Notes under the pieces: generated by a model | The model's input: only the letters and a program-made list of their open reading frames with translations | Databases searched by the model: none | Told to the model about the DNA's origin: nothing | Made by a program: the position numbers and the translations under genes | Part shown: positions 44,708 to 53,931 of the stretch, piece by piece | How positions within the stretch are numbered: position 1 is the first letter of the stretch | Layout of the letters: each line of letters opens with the position of its first letter | NCBI GenBank assembly: GCA_002314145.1 | Contig: DCCG01000034.1 | Span: forward strand, 58,585 to 122,584 | Source of the DNA: Thalassolituus sp. UBA1087 | GTDB lineage: Bacteria > Pseudomonadota > Gammaproteobacteria > Pseudomonadales > Oceanobacteraceae | Length of the DNA stretch: 64,000 nucleotides | Direction of reading: 5' to 3'

Positions 44708-45878
44708 TTCTACCGACCTCCACAAAATCATTTCCCATAAACTCGGCCAGATATCCTTCCTGTTCTAGTTCACTAGAAAGTACTTCAATATCTTCAGGCA
44801 TTAAATATTTAATCAAATTAGATGCAGATACCAAATCCTCTGCTTTCGCTACTAACCGGCCGTCACTAAAAATTCTACTCAACTCACCCAAAACAGATGA
44901 AACATCCAATTGCGCTCCAAATCCCCCAACACATGGCAATGAGTTAGATTCAGACTTCCTCCAACCTGATACCGGCGTCCATTCATAAGTAAAGAATTGG
45001 CCAGTAACCGTTCTCCAACGTTTGGTCTCTTCACAATCAATTTCAACAATGTAATATTGATTGTTTGTTCTATTTCTAATTGCAGGGTATAATCTTGCTG
45101 ACAAACTACCAGAAGAAAAAATAACAGGCTTACTTGTTGAACGCGATTGCCCATACTTAATATCTGGAAAGTGTTTATGGCCATGCACAATCATCCATGG
45201 CCCCACCTTTGCCTCTTGAAGCTTTTCAATTAAATATCCACCACCATCAATTGATTGGTAGTCCTCTATTGCATCAACATGGTCCATTCGAACAGGATGA
45301 TGATGTGTAAGCAATATATTAAATAGCTTTTTTTCAACCTTATTAGATTTCAAATATTTTAATATTTGATCGGATGTTTCATGAGAAACCCTTCCATGCG
45401 CCCACTCACCAGAGTAGCCATGAAAAGCACTACTATTCAATATAACAACATTAAAATCTGAGTAAGATGTTAAATTCCAATTCCATGCCCAAAAGTGCGT
45501 ATTATCCCAATACCCTTCATAAGGAAAATCCTGAATAAGATGTTGCATTTTGTGTTTAGGACAATACACATTCTCCTGCAACCTCGAATCATGATCATGA
45601 TTACCAGGCACAACAAATATTCCCTTAGCTCTAGAAACTTGCGCCAATTTTTTAATGAAATCCCAACCAGCCTCCAACCCTCCCTGCCTTGACTGGTTTG
45701 ATATATCTCCAGCACATATAAGATAATCGACATCGGAAGCATTTTTAGCAAAGGAATCAATTATACCCTTTGCAAATTCACCATCACCAAATAGCAAACG
45801 TGTATCCTGGCTTGCATCTGCAACTTCAGCGTGTAAATCGGACACAACAACAAATTTAATTTTCCCATCCTTAGGCAT
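44697..45878 (-). CDS. Calcineurin-like metallophosphoesterase of the island operon
   Basis: A 393-residue metallophosphoesterase. All five metal-site motifs are present: SDLH (13-16), AGDIS (about 56-60), GNHD (92-95), THHHP (191-195) and HGHKH (232-236). The last about 130 residues are a separate region containing a C-terminal helical tail. The fold covers both nucleases (Mre11/SbcD) and cyclic-nucleotide or phosphoprotein hydrolases; no capping domain identifies the substrate. Its start overlaps the methyltransferase stop by 8 bases (ATGCCTAA), so the genes are co-translated. Confidence 0.85.
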   Translation of the reverse strand: MPKDGKIKFVVVSDLHAEVADASQDTRLLFGDGEFAKGIIDSFAKNASDVDYLICAGDISNQSRQGGLEAGWDFIKKLAQVSRAKGIFVVPGNHDHDSRLQENVYCPKHKMQHLIQDFPYEGYWDNTHFWAWNWNLTSYSDFNVVILNSSAFHGYSGEWAHGRVSHETSDQILKYLKSNKVEKKLFNILLTHHHPVRMDHVDAIEDYQSIDGGGYLIEKLQEAKVGPWMIVHGHKHFPDIKYGQSRSTSKPVIFSSGSLSARLYPAIRNRTNNQYYIVEIDCEETKRWRTVTGQFFTYEWTPVSGWRKSESNSLPCVGGFGAQLDVSSVLGELSRIFSDGRLVAKAEDLVSASNLIKYLMPEDIEVLSSELEQEGYLAEFMGNDFVEVGRNEI

Positions 45879-46674
45879 AGTTTTTAACCATTATTTCCTT
45901 AACCGTATCCCAACCAGTCTTAAATCCTGATATATGCCGTTTAACGTCCAATTCAACAACATGGTAGCGATCCTCCAAACTACGAATCACGCCTTCGCTA
46001 CAACGATATGAGAAAAGAAATTTAACTCCCTTTTTATCAAGCTTATCGAGCCCGCCATACAACTCATTTAAACGGCCTCCATCAAAGCTGCCACGACCAT
46101 ACTCTCCCGTGAATTTTCCACCCTCAGCATAGGGTGGGTCCATGTATACAAAGTCGTCTTTCTTAGCTGACTCTAACGCGAGAGCATAATCTCCAACTAA
46201 CAATTCCACTCCAGAAAGACTATCGACAATTTTAAGATACTCTTCTTCACTAGGAAATGAACCTGTTCTATTTCCCATTGGAACATTAAATTCACCTTTT
46301 TGATTCGTACGATAGATTCCGTTAAAGCAGTATCTATTTAGGTATAAAAATCTAACCGCCCGATTGTATTCTGACATTCGGGCTGGATTTTTACGTCTCA
46401 TTTGATAATAAAAATCTTTTGTTACAGGCAAAGAAAGGAGTTTCTTATAGATGTCACTCCGATCTCTTAACACCCTATAAGCATTAATAAGCTCTTGATT
46501 TATATCTGATAACAAAGCTCTTTCTGGAGACAGCTCAAAAAAAAGACACGCAGACCCACAAAAAGGTTCAATATACCTATTATAGTCAGCCGGCATATTA
46601 GCTTTCAGTTCGGGTAATAGCTTTTTCTTACTGCCAGCCCATCGAATAAAGGGCCGTGCTGATCGATCACCCAC
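45871..46674 (-). CDS. D12-class adenine-N6 DNA methyltransferase (Dam-like)
   Basis: A 267-residue DNA adenine methyltransferase of the Dam/D12 class. Motif X is FIRWAGSKKKLL (about 9-20), motif I IEPFCGSACLFFEL (AdoMet binding), and the catalytic motif IV DPPY at 179-182. The family block NRYCFNGIYRTNQKGEFNVP is intact. I use the GTG at 46674 (GGA upstream). The frame is open further to 46749 but only from a TTG and with no family similarity. It is the first gene of the island operon. Target sequence is unknown, although GATC is common in this class. No restriction endonuclease is recognised next to it. Confidence 0.88.
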   Translation of the reverse strand: MGDRSARPFIRWAGSKKKLLPELKANMPADYNRYIEPFCGSACLFFELSPERALLSDINQELINAYRVLRDRSDIYKKLLSLPVTKDFYYQMRRKNPARMSEYNRAVRFLYLNRYCFNGIYRTNQKGEFNVPMGNRTGSFPSEEEYLKIVDSLSGVELLVGDYALALESAKKDDFVYMDPPYAEGGKFTGEYGRGSFDGGRLNELYGGLDKLDKKGVKFLFSYRCSEGVIRSLEDRYHVVELDVKRHISGFKTGWDTVKEIMVKNYA

Positions 46675-46723
46675 TTTTTTTAATCCACAACATATCCAAT
46701 TAGCGCACCTATGAGTATTCCTA

Positions 46724-46753
46724 TATATAACAACTATTAATATATCCAATCAA
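46724..46753 (-). promoter_or_regulatory. Candidate promoter of the island operon
   Basis: On the minus strand, TTGATT (46748-46753) is followed after 18 bases by TATATA (46724-46729), about 50 bases upstream of the GTG start at 46674. This fits a sigma-70 promoter with a short leader and supports the shorter methyltransferase start. It lies right after the purL terminator. Confidence 0.35.
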
Positions 46754-46765
46754 GCAAACAATAAA

Positions 46766-46792
46766 GATAAAGGCCGCATAAGCGGCCTTTTC
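46766..46792 (-). terminator. Terminator of purL
   Basis: Stem AAAGGCCGC / GCGGCCTTT with a 4-base loop, followed on the minus strand by TTTATCTTTATTG. It lies about 25 bases after the purL stop and separates purL from the AT-rich operon. Confidence 0.85.
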
Positions 46793-46817
46793 AGTCAAAC
46801 ACAGCGTTCAGAGAACA

Positions 46818-49800
46818 TCAGTTCTCCTCACACCAAACCCTCGCATTCCTGAACATCCGCATCCAGGCACCATCTTCATCCCACTCGTTTGGCACGTAAG
46901 AGTTCTGAATCGCACGGAATACCCGCTCAGGGTGCGGCATCATAATGGTCACACGGCCATCGGCGGCGGTGAGGCCGGTAATACCCTGTGGTGAGCCATT
47001 CGGGTTCAGCGGGTATTGTTCGGTCACTTTGCCGTAGTTGTCGGTGTAACGCAGAGCGATCTGGCCAGCCAGTTCGTCGATGTCGGATTCGTCGGCGAAT
47101 TCCGCACGGCCTTCGCCGTGGGCGACGGCGATTGGCATACGCGAGCCTGCCATGCCGGCGAAGAAGACGGAGTCGGATTCCTGTACTTCGACCATGGCGA
47201 CACGGGCTTCAAACTGTTCGCTCATATTGCGTACGAAGTGCGGCCAGTGTTCTGCGCCGGGAATCAGCTCGTGCAGGTTGGAGAGCATCTGACAGCCGTT
47301 ACAGATACCGAGTGCAAAGGTGTCGTTACGTTTAAAGAAGGCTTCAAACTGGCCACGGGCCTGTTCGTTGAACAGGATGGATTTGGCCCAGCCTTCACCG
47401 GCACCCAGTACGTCGCCATAGGAGAAACCACCACAGGCCACCAGGCCGCGGAAGCCTTCCAGAGTAACGGCGCCGGAGAGAATATCGCTCATGTGCACGT
47501 CAACCGCACGGAAGCCAGCTCGGTCGAAGGCGGCTGCCATTTCGATCTGGCCGTTCACGCCCTGCTCACGCAGGATCGCGACTTTCGGAGCGTCGGCAGA
47601 ATCAGAGGCTGGCAGATCGGCCCCAAAAAGAGTCTTGAAAGGATCTTCGTTGATATCAAAGGTCAGCTCAGCGTGAATACCCGGGTCTTCGGCATCTAAC
47701 AGCGCGTCAAATTCCTGTTTGGCGCAATCGGCGTTGTCACGCAGGGCCTGCATTTCATAGCTGGTCTGCGTCCACAGGCGCTGCCAGGTCACGCGGGATT
47801 CGCTGAGGAATTCTTCGTCGCGGAAGCTGAAGGTAATCTGGTCATCGTCGTTTGGCGTGGCGATCACCGAGGTGCAGTCGCCCAGACCTGCGGCTTCAAA
47901 CTGTGCCAGCACTTCTTCCAGATCATCACGTTGCACCTGCATCACCGCGCCCGGTTCTTCGGCGAACAGTGCCGCGCCCAGATCGTCTTCGCTTTCCGCC
48001 AGCAGATCCATAGACACATCAAGACCACAATGCGCAGCGAATGCCATTTCGGTCAGGGTAGCGAACAGACCACCATCGGCACGGTCGTGGTAAGCCAGCA
48101 GTTTGCCATCAGCATTCAGGCCCTGTACCACAGCAAAGAAGGCTTTCAGATCTTCCGCGTCATCCAGATCCGCCGGCACATCACCGACTTTGCCGAATAC
48201 CTGAGCAAAACAGGAAGCGCCGGTACGGTTCTGACCACGGCCGAGATCCACCAGAATTAAATCGCTCTCTCCCTGGTCCATTTTAATCTGCGGCGTCAGC
48301 ACTTTGCGTGCATCGGTCACTGGGGCAAAGCCGGTAATAATCAGAGAAACCGGTGCGGTAACGGCTTTCTCTTCGCCATTCCCGTCTTTATCAACATCAG
48401 TCCAGCGGGTTTTCATCGACATCGAGTCTTTACCCACCGGAATGGTCACTTCCAGTTCCGGACACAGCTCCATACCCACAGCTTTTACTGTGGCGTAGAG
48501 TTTTTCGTCTTCGCCTTCATGGCCAGCAGCGCACATCCAGTTGGCGGACATTTTAATATCCGCCAGTTTGTTGATTGGTGCTGCCGCCAGGTTGGTAATG
48601 GCTTCCGCCACCGCCAGACGACCGGACGCCGGGCCATCGAGCAGAGCAACAGGCGTACGTTCCCCCATGGCCATGGCTTCGCCGGCGTAGGTGTCGTAAG
48701 AAGAAGTGGTCACGGCAACGTCGGCCACCGGCACCTGCCATGGGCCAACAAACTGATCACGGGCCACGGTACCGGTAATGGAGCGGTCGCCGATGGTGAT
48801 CAGGAAAGATTTGCTCGCCACAGTCGGCAGCTTAAGTACGCGGGCAGCGGCATCCGCCAGATCAATACCAGCGCTGCTGAAGGCTTCGGTTTTCGCTGCT
48901 TTGCTTTTTACATCGCGGTGCATGCGCGGTGGTTTGCCCAGCAGAACCTGCAGCGGCATATCCACCGGCTTATTGCCGAAGTGTTCGTCGGTCACGGTCA
49001 GGTGTTCTTCTTCGGTGGCGTAACCCACCACGGCGTAAGGCGCACGTTCACGGGCACAGATGGCGTCGAATTCCGCCATATCTTCCTGCGCCACAGCGAG
49101 AACATAACGCTCCTGAGATTCGTTCGACCAGATCGCCAGCGGGCTCATGCCCGGCTCGTCGTTCGGTACTTTGCGCAGTTCAAATTCACCGCCACGGCCA
49201 GCGTCGCCCACCAGTTCCGGGAAGGCGTTGGAAATACCGCCAGCGCCTACGTCGTGAATAAAGGCAATCGGGTTGGCGTCACCCAGCTGCCAGCAGCGGT
49301 CGATCACTTCCTGACAGCGGCGTTCCATTTCCGGGTTTTCACGCTGCACGGAAGCGAAATCCAGATCAGCGTTGGACTGGCCAGACGCCATGGAAGACGC
49401 CGCGCCACCGCCCAGACCAATCTGCATGGCCGGGCCACCCAGTACGATCAGGCTGGCGCCAACAGGGATATCACCTTTCTGCACGTGTTCGCCACGGATG
49501 TTGCCGTAACCACCGGCAATCATAATTGGCTTGTGGTAACCACGGACTTCGCCGTCGTGTTGCAGCTCAAAGGTACGGAAATAACCGCACAGGTTCGGAC
49601 GGCCGAATTCGTTGTTAAATGCTGCGCCGCCTAACGGACCGTCGATCATAATATCCAGCGCCGAAACAATACGCTCAGGTTTGCCGTACTGGCTTTCCCA
49701 TGGCTGCTCGAAGCCCGGGATCTTCAGATCGGATACGGTAAAACCGGTTAAACCGGCTTTGGGTTTGGAACCACGGCCAGTTGCACCTTCGTCACGGATT

Positions 49801-50735
49801 TCACCACCGGAACCAGTCGCTGCGCCGGAATGCGGGGCAATAGCCGTCGGGTGGTTGTGGGTTTCGACCTTCATCAGGATATGCATATCTTCCTGATGGT
49901 AGGTGTACTCGTTCGTGCCAGGGTTCGGGAAATAACGGCCAGCGTTCGGACCGACGATAACGGAAGCGTTATCTTTATAGGCAGACAGAATATTGTCGTT
50001 GTAACACTCGTAGGTGTTTTTAATCATCTGGAACAGGGATTTATCCTGATCCTCGCCGTCGATGGTCCAGCTGGCGTTAAAGATTTTGTGGCGGCAGTGC
50101 TCGGAGTTCGCCTGGGCGAACATCATCAGCTCAACGTCGGTCGGGTTGCGACCCAGCTTATTAAAATTTTCGACCAGATAATCGACCTCATCGTCGGCCA
50201 GTGCCAGACCGAGATTTTTATCGGCTTCCACCAGCGCTTCACGGCCACCGGCCAGAATATCCACGGTAGTCAGCGGCGCCGGCTCGGCATGAGAGAAGAG
50301 TGCTTCGGCCGCGGCCGTGTTATCCAGCACGGTTTCGGTCATGCGGTCATGTAATAAAGAAGCAATAATGTCGCGATCTTCTTTCTTAGCGCCTTCTATA
50401 TAGTAGGCAGTGCCGCGCTCCAGACGAAGAATGCTGCCAAGACCACAGTTATGCGCAATATCCGTCGCTTTCGATGACCATGGTGAAATCGTACCGAAGC
50501 GTGGTACCACCAGAAACATTTCACCGGCCGGTTCCTGCACATCGGCTTTAGGCCCGTAGCGCAGAATGCGTTCAAGAACCAAACGCTCATTCTCTGCCAG
50601 CTCAGCTGACAGATCCGCAAAGTGCATAAACTCGGCATACACCGCCGAGACATGGGGCAGCGCCTGCTGCAGCTTATTCAGGACTTTATTCTGACGGAAT
50701 ATTGAAAGCGCTGGCGCGCCACGCAGCTCGAGCAT
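46818..50735 (-). CDS. purL: Phosphoribosylformylglycinamidine synthase (FGAM synthase)
   Basis: A 1305-residue large-form PurL, which converts FGAR and glutamine to FGAM in purine synthesis. The N-terminal part starts LELRGAPALSIFRQNK, and GTISPWSSKATDIAHNCGL is typical. The synthetase core has EVETHNHPTAIAPHSGA-like sequence (KVETHNHPTAIAPHSGAATG) and IHDVGAGGISNAFPE. The C-terminal glutamine amidotransferase has the Cys in LGICNGCQML and the His/Glu in MMPHPERVFR. E. coli PurL is 1295 residues. The start ATG at 50735 has GGAG about 9 bases upstream. No PurR-like box was seen upstream. Confidence 0.98.
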   Translation of the reverse strand: MLELRGAPALSIFRQNKVLNKLQQALPHVSAVYAEFMHFADLSAELAENERLVLERILRYGPKADVQEPAGEMFLVVPRFGTISPWSSKATDIAHNCGLGSILRLERGTAYYIEGAKKEDRDIIASLLHDRMTETVLDNTAAAEALFSHAEPAPLTTVDILAGGREALVEADKNLGLALADDEVDYLVENFNKLGRNPTDVELMMFAQANSEHCRHKIFNASWTIDGEDQDKSLFQMIKNTYECYNDNILSAYKDNASVIVGPNAGRYFPNPGTNEYTYHQEDMHILMKVETHNHPTAIAPHSGAATGSGGEIRDEGATGRGSKPKAGLTGFTVSDLKIPGFEQPWESQYGKPERIVSALDIMIDGPLGGAAFNNEFGRPNLCGYFRTFELQHDGEVRGYHKPIMIAGGYGNIRGEHVQKGDIPVGASLIVLGGPAMQIGLGGGAASSMASGQSNADLDFASVQRENPEMERRCQEVIDRCWQLGDANPIAFIHDVGAGGISNAFPELVGDAGRGGEFELRKVPNDEPGMSPLAIWSNESQERYVLAVAQEDMAEFDAICARERAPYAVVGYATEEEHLTVTDEHFGNKPVDMPLQVLLGKPPRMHRDVKSKAAKTEAFSSAGIDLADAAARVLKLPTVASKSFLITIGDRSITGTVARDQFVGPWQVPVADVAVTTSSYDTYAGEAMAMGERTPVALLDGPASGRLAVAEAITNLAAAPINKLADIKMSANWMCAAGHEGEDEKLYATVKAVGMELCPELEVTIPVGKDSMSMKTRWTDVDKDGNGEEKAVTAPVSLIITGFAPVTDARKVLTPQIKMDQGESDLILVDLGRGQNRTGASCFAQVFGKVGDVPADLDDAEDLKAFFAVVQGLNADGKLLAYHDRADGGLFATLTEMAFAAHCGLDVSMDLLAESEDDLGAALFAEEPGAVMQVQRDDLEEVLAQFEAAGLGDCTSVIATPNDDDQITFSFRDEEFLSESRVTWQRLWTQTSYEMQALRDNADCAKQEFDALLDAEDPGIHAELTFDINEDPFKTLFGADLPASDSADAPKVAILREQGVNGQIEMAAAFDRAGFRAVDVHMSDILSGAVTLEGFRGLVACGGFSYGDVLGAGEGWAKSILFNEQARGQFEAFFKRNDTFALGICNGCQMLSNLHELIPGAEHWPHFVRNMSEQFEARVAMVEVQESDSVFFAGMAGSRMPIAVAHGEGRAEFADESDIDELAGQIALRYTDNYGKVTEQYPLNPNGSPQGITGLTAADGRVTIMMPHPERVFRAIQNSYVPNEWDEDGAWMRMFRNARVWCEEN

Positions 50736-51121
50736 CAGGGAGAACTCCGGTTCGGGAGGTGGTCAAAATGAGCGCGAATGATACCGGAGAGCGGCCTGCC
50801 ACACCAGATTCGGTCAGGTTTTCCCCTGCCGGGATATCCGGCCGTAAGAAGAACAACAGAACAGCCCGGAGAAAATCGCAACAATCCCCCTGCTCATTGC
50901 AACAATGCGTTTCAACTTACGGCTTCACAAAAAAGTTCAATTTTAAGAAACATAATGCTTTCAAAGACTTATGTCATAAACCTGCCACAACACTGACACA
51001 TACAGCTGCATTTTAGAGAAATCTATCACAGTCATAGGTTGTTTTTTATGCAAGGCCGCGGCAAAATGGGCCCATATTAACAATTTTTGCACCATTTTGG
51101 TGCGCATTTTTGGGTTTTGGC
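50736..51121. other. Divergent promoter region, purL / mltF
   Basis: About 385 bases between divergent genes. It must contain both promoters. Its middle is AT-rich (50930-51110). No small gene, PurR operator or riboswitch was recognised. Confidence 0.45.
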
Positions 51122-52564
51122 ATGATTTCTGGCATAACGCGTCTACTGACATTATCGGCTCTGCTGACAGTGTGCTTCGGCACTCTGACCGGCGGCGTGC
51201 GCCCGGATAGTGTCGAACAGATCCGTATGGCCGGTGAAATCGTGATGATCACCCGCAACAGCCCGACCACCTATTATGAAGACCGCAGCGGTTCTGCCGG
51301 TTACGAGTACGAACTGGCCAAAGCCTTTGCGGATTATCTGGGCGTCGAGCTTAAAGTGACAGTGGCCGACAACCTGAATGATATTTTCAGCACCCTGGAG
51401 AACGGAGGCGCTTCCTTTGCGGCAGCCGGCCTCACCCAGACACCGGAGCGTGATCGCTGGGTACGTTTCTCCGAACCTTATATGCAGATTACCGAACAGG
51501 TGATCTATCGCCGCGGTGGCATCCGTCCTGATAACGTTACCGACCTGACCCGCGGCCAGATGGTGGTTTCCGAGGGCTCCAGCCACTCAGAGCGTCTGCG
51601 CTTCTGGCAGGCCGGTCATGTGCCGGAACTGAGCTGGAGCGAAAGCCCGGATCTGGAAGTTTCCGATCTGCTGCAGATGGTAGCCTCCGGCAACATCGAC
51701 TTTACCGTGGTGGATTCCAATGAATTCCGCGTACTGCAGGCTTATTTTCCGAACCTGGCCGTTGCCTTTGATCTGAGTGAAAAACAGAACATCAGCTGGG
51801 CGTTTGAGCACAGCCGTGATGACAGCCTGTATAAAGCCGCCAGCGATTTCTTCAGCACAGAAGAAAACATCACGCTGATGGCGACGCTGGCAGAACGCTA
51901 TTACGGCCATCTGGATAAACTGGATTACGTCGGAGCCCGCCGTTTCCTGCGCCAGACCGAGAAGAAGCTGGCGACCTACAAACCGCATTTCCAGAAAGCC
52001 GCCGAGCTGAACAGCATCGACTGGCGTCTGCTGGCGGCAGTAGGTTATCAGGAAAGCCATTGGGAACCCCATGCCCGCAGCTTTACCGGCGTGCGTGGCC
52101 TGATGATGCTGACCCTGAACACAGCGCGCGAACTGGGCATAAAAAACCGTCTGGACCCGAAGCAAAGCATTATGGGTGGCAGCCAATATCTGGCCAAACT
52201 GCGCGCCCGCCTGGATGAAGTACACGAACCTGACCGCACCTGGATGGCACTGGCCGCTTACAACGTGGGTTATGGTCACCTGACGGATGCACGCAAAATC
52301 ACAGAATTAACCGGTGGCAATCCGGATCTGTGGATGGATGTAAAAGAATCTCTGCCCCTGCTGAGCCAGAAGCGTTATTACCGCTACACCCGTCACGGCT
52401 TTGCCCGTGGTCAGGAGCCGGTGGACTATGTGCAGAATATCCGTCGTTACTACGATGTACTGGTATGGAATGAAGAACAGCATCAGCACCATGCCTTCCC
52501 GGACGATCACGAAGCCATGCAGCTGTCGTCCGCGATGATTACCGTTATTCCTCCACTCCTTTAG
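51122..52564 (+). CDS. mltF: Membrane-bound lytic murein transglycosylase F
   Basis: A 480-residue MltF, which cleaves the peptidoglycan glycan chain to a 1,6-anhydro product. A hydrophobic signal (ITRLLTLSALLTVCFGTL) is followed by an amino-acid-binding-protein-like domain (about 40-265) that regulates activity in this family. The SLT domain (about 290-440) carries the catalytic Glu in GYQESHWEPHA and the block FTGVRGLMMLT. I use the ATG at 51122; a TTG 12 bases upstream is also possible. It is opposite purL, as in many gammaproteobacteria. Confidence 0.95.
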   Translation: MISGITRLLTLSALLTVCFGTLTGGVRPDSVEQIRMAGEIVMITRNSPTTYYEDRSGSAGYEYELAKAFADYLGVELKVTVADNLNDIFSTLENGGASFAAAGLTQTPERDRWVRFSEPYMQITEQVIYRRGGIRPDNVTDLTRGQMVVSEGSSHSERLRFWQAGHVPELSWSESPDLEVSDLLQMVASGNIDFTVVDSNEFRVLQAYFPNLAVAFDLSEKQNISWAFEHSRDDSLYKAASDFFSTEENITLMATLAERYYGHLDKLDYVGARRFLRQTEKKLATYKPHFQKAAELNSIDWRLLAAVGYQESHWEPHARSFTGVRGLMMLTLNTARELGIKNRLDPKQSIMGGSQYLAKLRARLDEVHEPDRTWMALAAYNVGYGHLTDARKITELTGGNPDLWMDVKESLPLLSQKRYYRYTRHGFARGQEPVDYVQNIRRYYDVLVWNEEQHQHHAFPDDHEAMQLSSAMITVIPPLL

Positions 52565-52576
52565 TGAGTTTTCTGT

Positions 52577-52606
52577 GCGGCAGCTTCTGCCGCTTCTTTT
52601 TTCTTC
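52577..52606 (+). terminator. Terminator of mltF
   Basis: Perfect 7-bp stem GCGGCAG / CTGCCGC with a 3-base loop, followed by TTCTTTTTTCTT. It lies just past the mltF stop, in the convergent gap with tadA. Confidence 0.8.
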
Positions 52607-52613
52607 TGTGTAT

Positions 52614-53198
52614 TTATTCCCGGTTTTTACTCCGGCTGGCCGGCTCCGGGATTTCCTTTCTGTCACCGCCATTCACAGAATCATCGGCCATCTGAAGTGA
52701 TTGCTTCAGCCGTTTTTTCGCCTCCCGGCGCATGGCAAAAAAATCCGACATTAACTGCGAACATTCATCAGCCAGAACGCCGTCTTTGATATCCATCACA
52801 TGGTTATAAAAAGGTTGCTGCGGTAACTGCAGAGCGCTCTGTATCGCACCGGCTTTCGGTTCTGCCGCGCCATACACCAGACGGGCGATACGGCTGTGAA
52901 TCAGCAGGCCGGTGCACATGGTGCAGGGTTCAACCGTGACATACAGCGTCGCCCCGGCAAGACGATAATTACCGATGCATTGCGCAGCTTCCCGGATGGC
53001 GACCATTTCCGCATGGGCACTGGGGTCCACCCGGCTGATCGGCTGGTTAAAACCGCGACCGATAATATAGCCGTCAAGGACAACCACCGCACCGACCGGT
53101 ACCTCGCCGGCATCATAAGCCTGCTGTGCCATGGCCAGGGCAGCGCGCATGCCCTGCTCATCGTCAGCGATCTGTTGGGAGTGTTCAGAAGTGGTCAT
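52614..53198 (-). CDS. tadA: tRNA-specific adenosine deaminase
   Basis: A 194-residue TadA, which deaminates A34 of tRNA-Arg(ACG) to inosine. The zinc-site motifs are HAEM (about 63-66) and PCTMC in TVEPCTMCTGLLIHSRI. The C-terminal tail beyond the usual 167 residues is hydrophilic (DDSVNGGDRKEIPEPASRSK) and probably disordered. It is convergent with mltF, a conserved neighbourhood. Confidence 0.95.
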   Translation of the reverse strand: MTTSEHSQQIADDEQGMRAALAMAQQAYDAGEVPVGAVVVLDGYIIGRGFNQPISRVDPSAHAEMVAIREAAQCIGNYRLAGATLYVTVEPCTMCTGLLIHSRIARLVYGAAEPKAGAIQSALQLPQQPFYNHVMDIKDGVLADECSQLMSDFFAMRREAKKRLKQSLQMADDSVNGGDRKEIPEPASRSKNRE

Positions 53199-53247
53199 AA
53201 CGCCATCCGTTACCAGAATGGCGGCATCATAGCGGAAGCGGTGGCGA

Positions 53248-53748
53248 TCAGAAACTCAGCACGGATGCCAGTCTGCGCCGTTCACGTTCGCACATGCGGG
53301 TCAGAACAGACTGCGCCAGCAGACCGGAGATCGCTCCCACCATACCGGCCACGGTAGACAGAATGGCTTTGGATATTCCCGACGCCATGGCTTTCGGGCT
53401 GCCCGCGCCCACATGCATCATCACATCAAACACTTCGATCATGCCGGTCACCGTGCCCAGCAACCCGAGTAACGGACAGATAGCAATAAACATACGTATG
53501 GTGGGAAACCCGCTGTCCAGCCCCATCTGCAGCGCGGTGAGCAGCTCCTGATGAATATGTTGTGATGTCCAGCTGTGTTTGTCCGGGCGATGATTCCATT
53601 CTTCCAACGCTTTGCGGCGCCGCCCCGGGTGCACAAACTTCAGATAAATCAGACGTTCAAACAACCACGCCCAGAGCAAAAAAATCACCAGCATAATGGG
53701 GTACACCACTTCCCCGCCGCGTTCGATAAATAGTCTGACTTCTTCCAT
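53248..53748 (-). CDS. MotA/TolQ/ExbB family proton-channel protein
   Basis: A 166-residue inner-membrane protein of the ExbB/TolQ type with three membrane segments: VVYPIMLVIFLLWAWLFERLIYL, IRMFIAICPLLGLLGTVTGM and SKAILSTVAGMVGAISGLLAQ. The conserved PLLGLLGTVTGMIEVF block is intact. ExbB2-type proteins usually lie with ExbD and TonB genes; none is adjacent here, so it is either an orphan or part of a split system. The start has no overlap with neighbours. Confidence 0.88.
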   Translation of the reverse strand: MEEVRLFIERGGEVVYPIMLVIFLLWAWLFERLIYLKFVHPGRRRKALEEWNHRPDKHSWTSQHIHQELLTALQMGLDSGFPTIRMFIAICPLLGLLGTVTGMIEVFDVMMHVGAGSPKAMASGISKAILSTVAGMVGAISGLLAQSVLTRMCERERRRLASVLSF

Positions 53749-53931
53749 ATCAGGCCCTGCCAGGATAGCAACCGGATCAGGCTAGTGTGCAAATATGACA
53801 GTCCTGAAACATTCCGGTGACAGAAGGATGATGACGCCGGGCGCGGCACAGGCAGACATAAGTTGGGTTAACAAAGGCGACGATAGTCTCTAATATCGTC
53901 ATCCCTGAGTATGAGAACCGGAAAATTACGT

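Noticed and set aside
44707..44731. Longer ATPase start at 44731
   Set aside because: No ribosome site; the ATG at 44707 has GGAGG with suitable spacing.
48519..49634. 371-codon frame on the plus strand inside purL
   Set aside because: Lies wholly antisense to purL, which has full family motifs. A shadow of GC-biased coding sequence.
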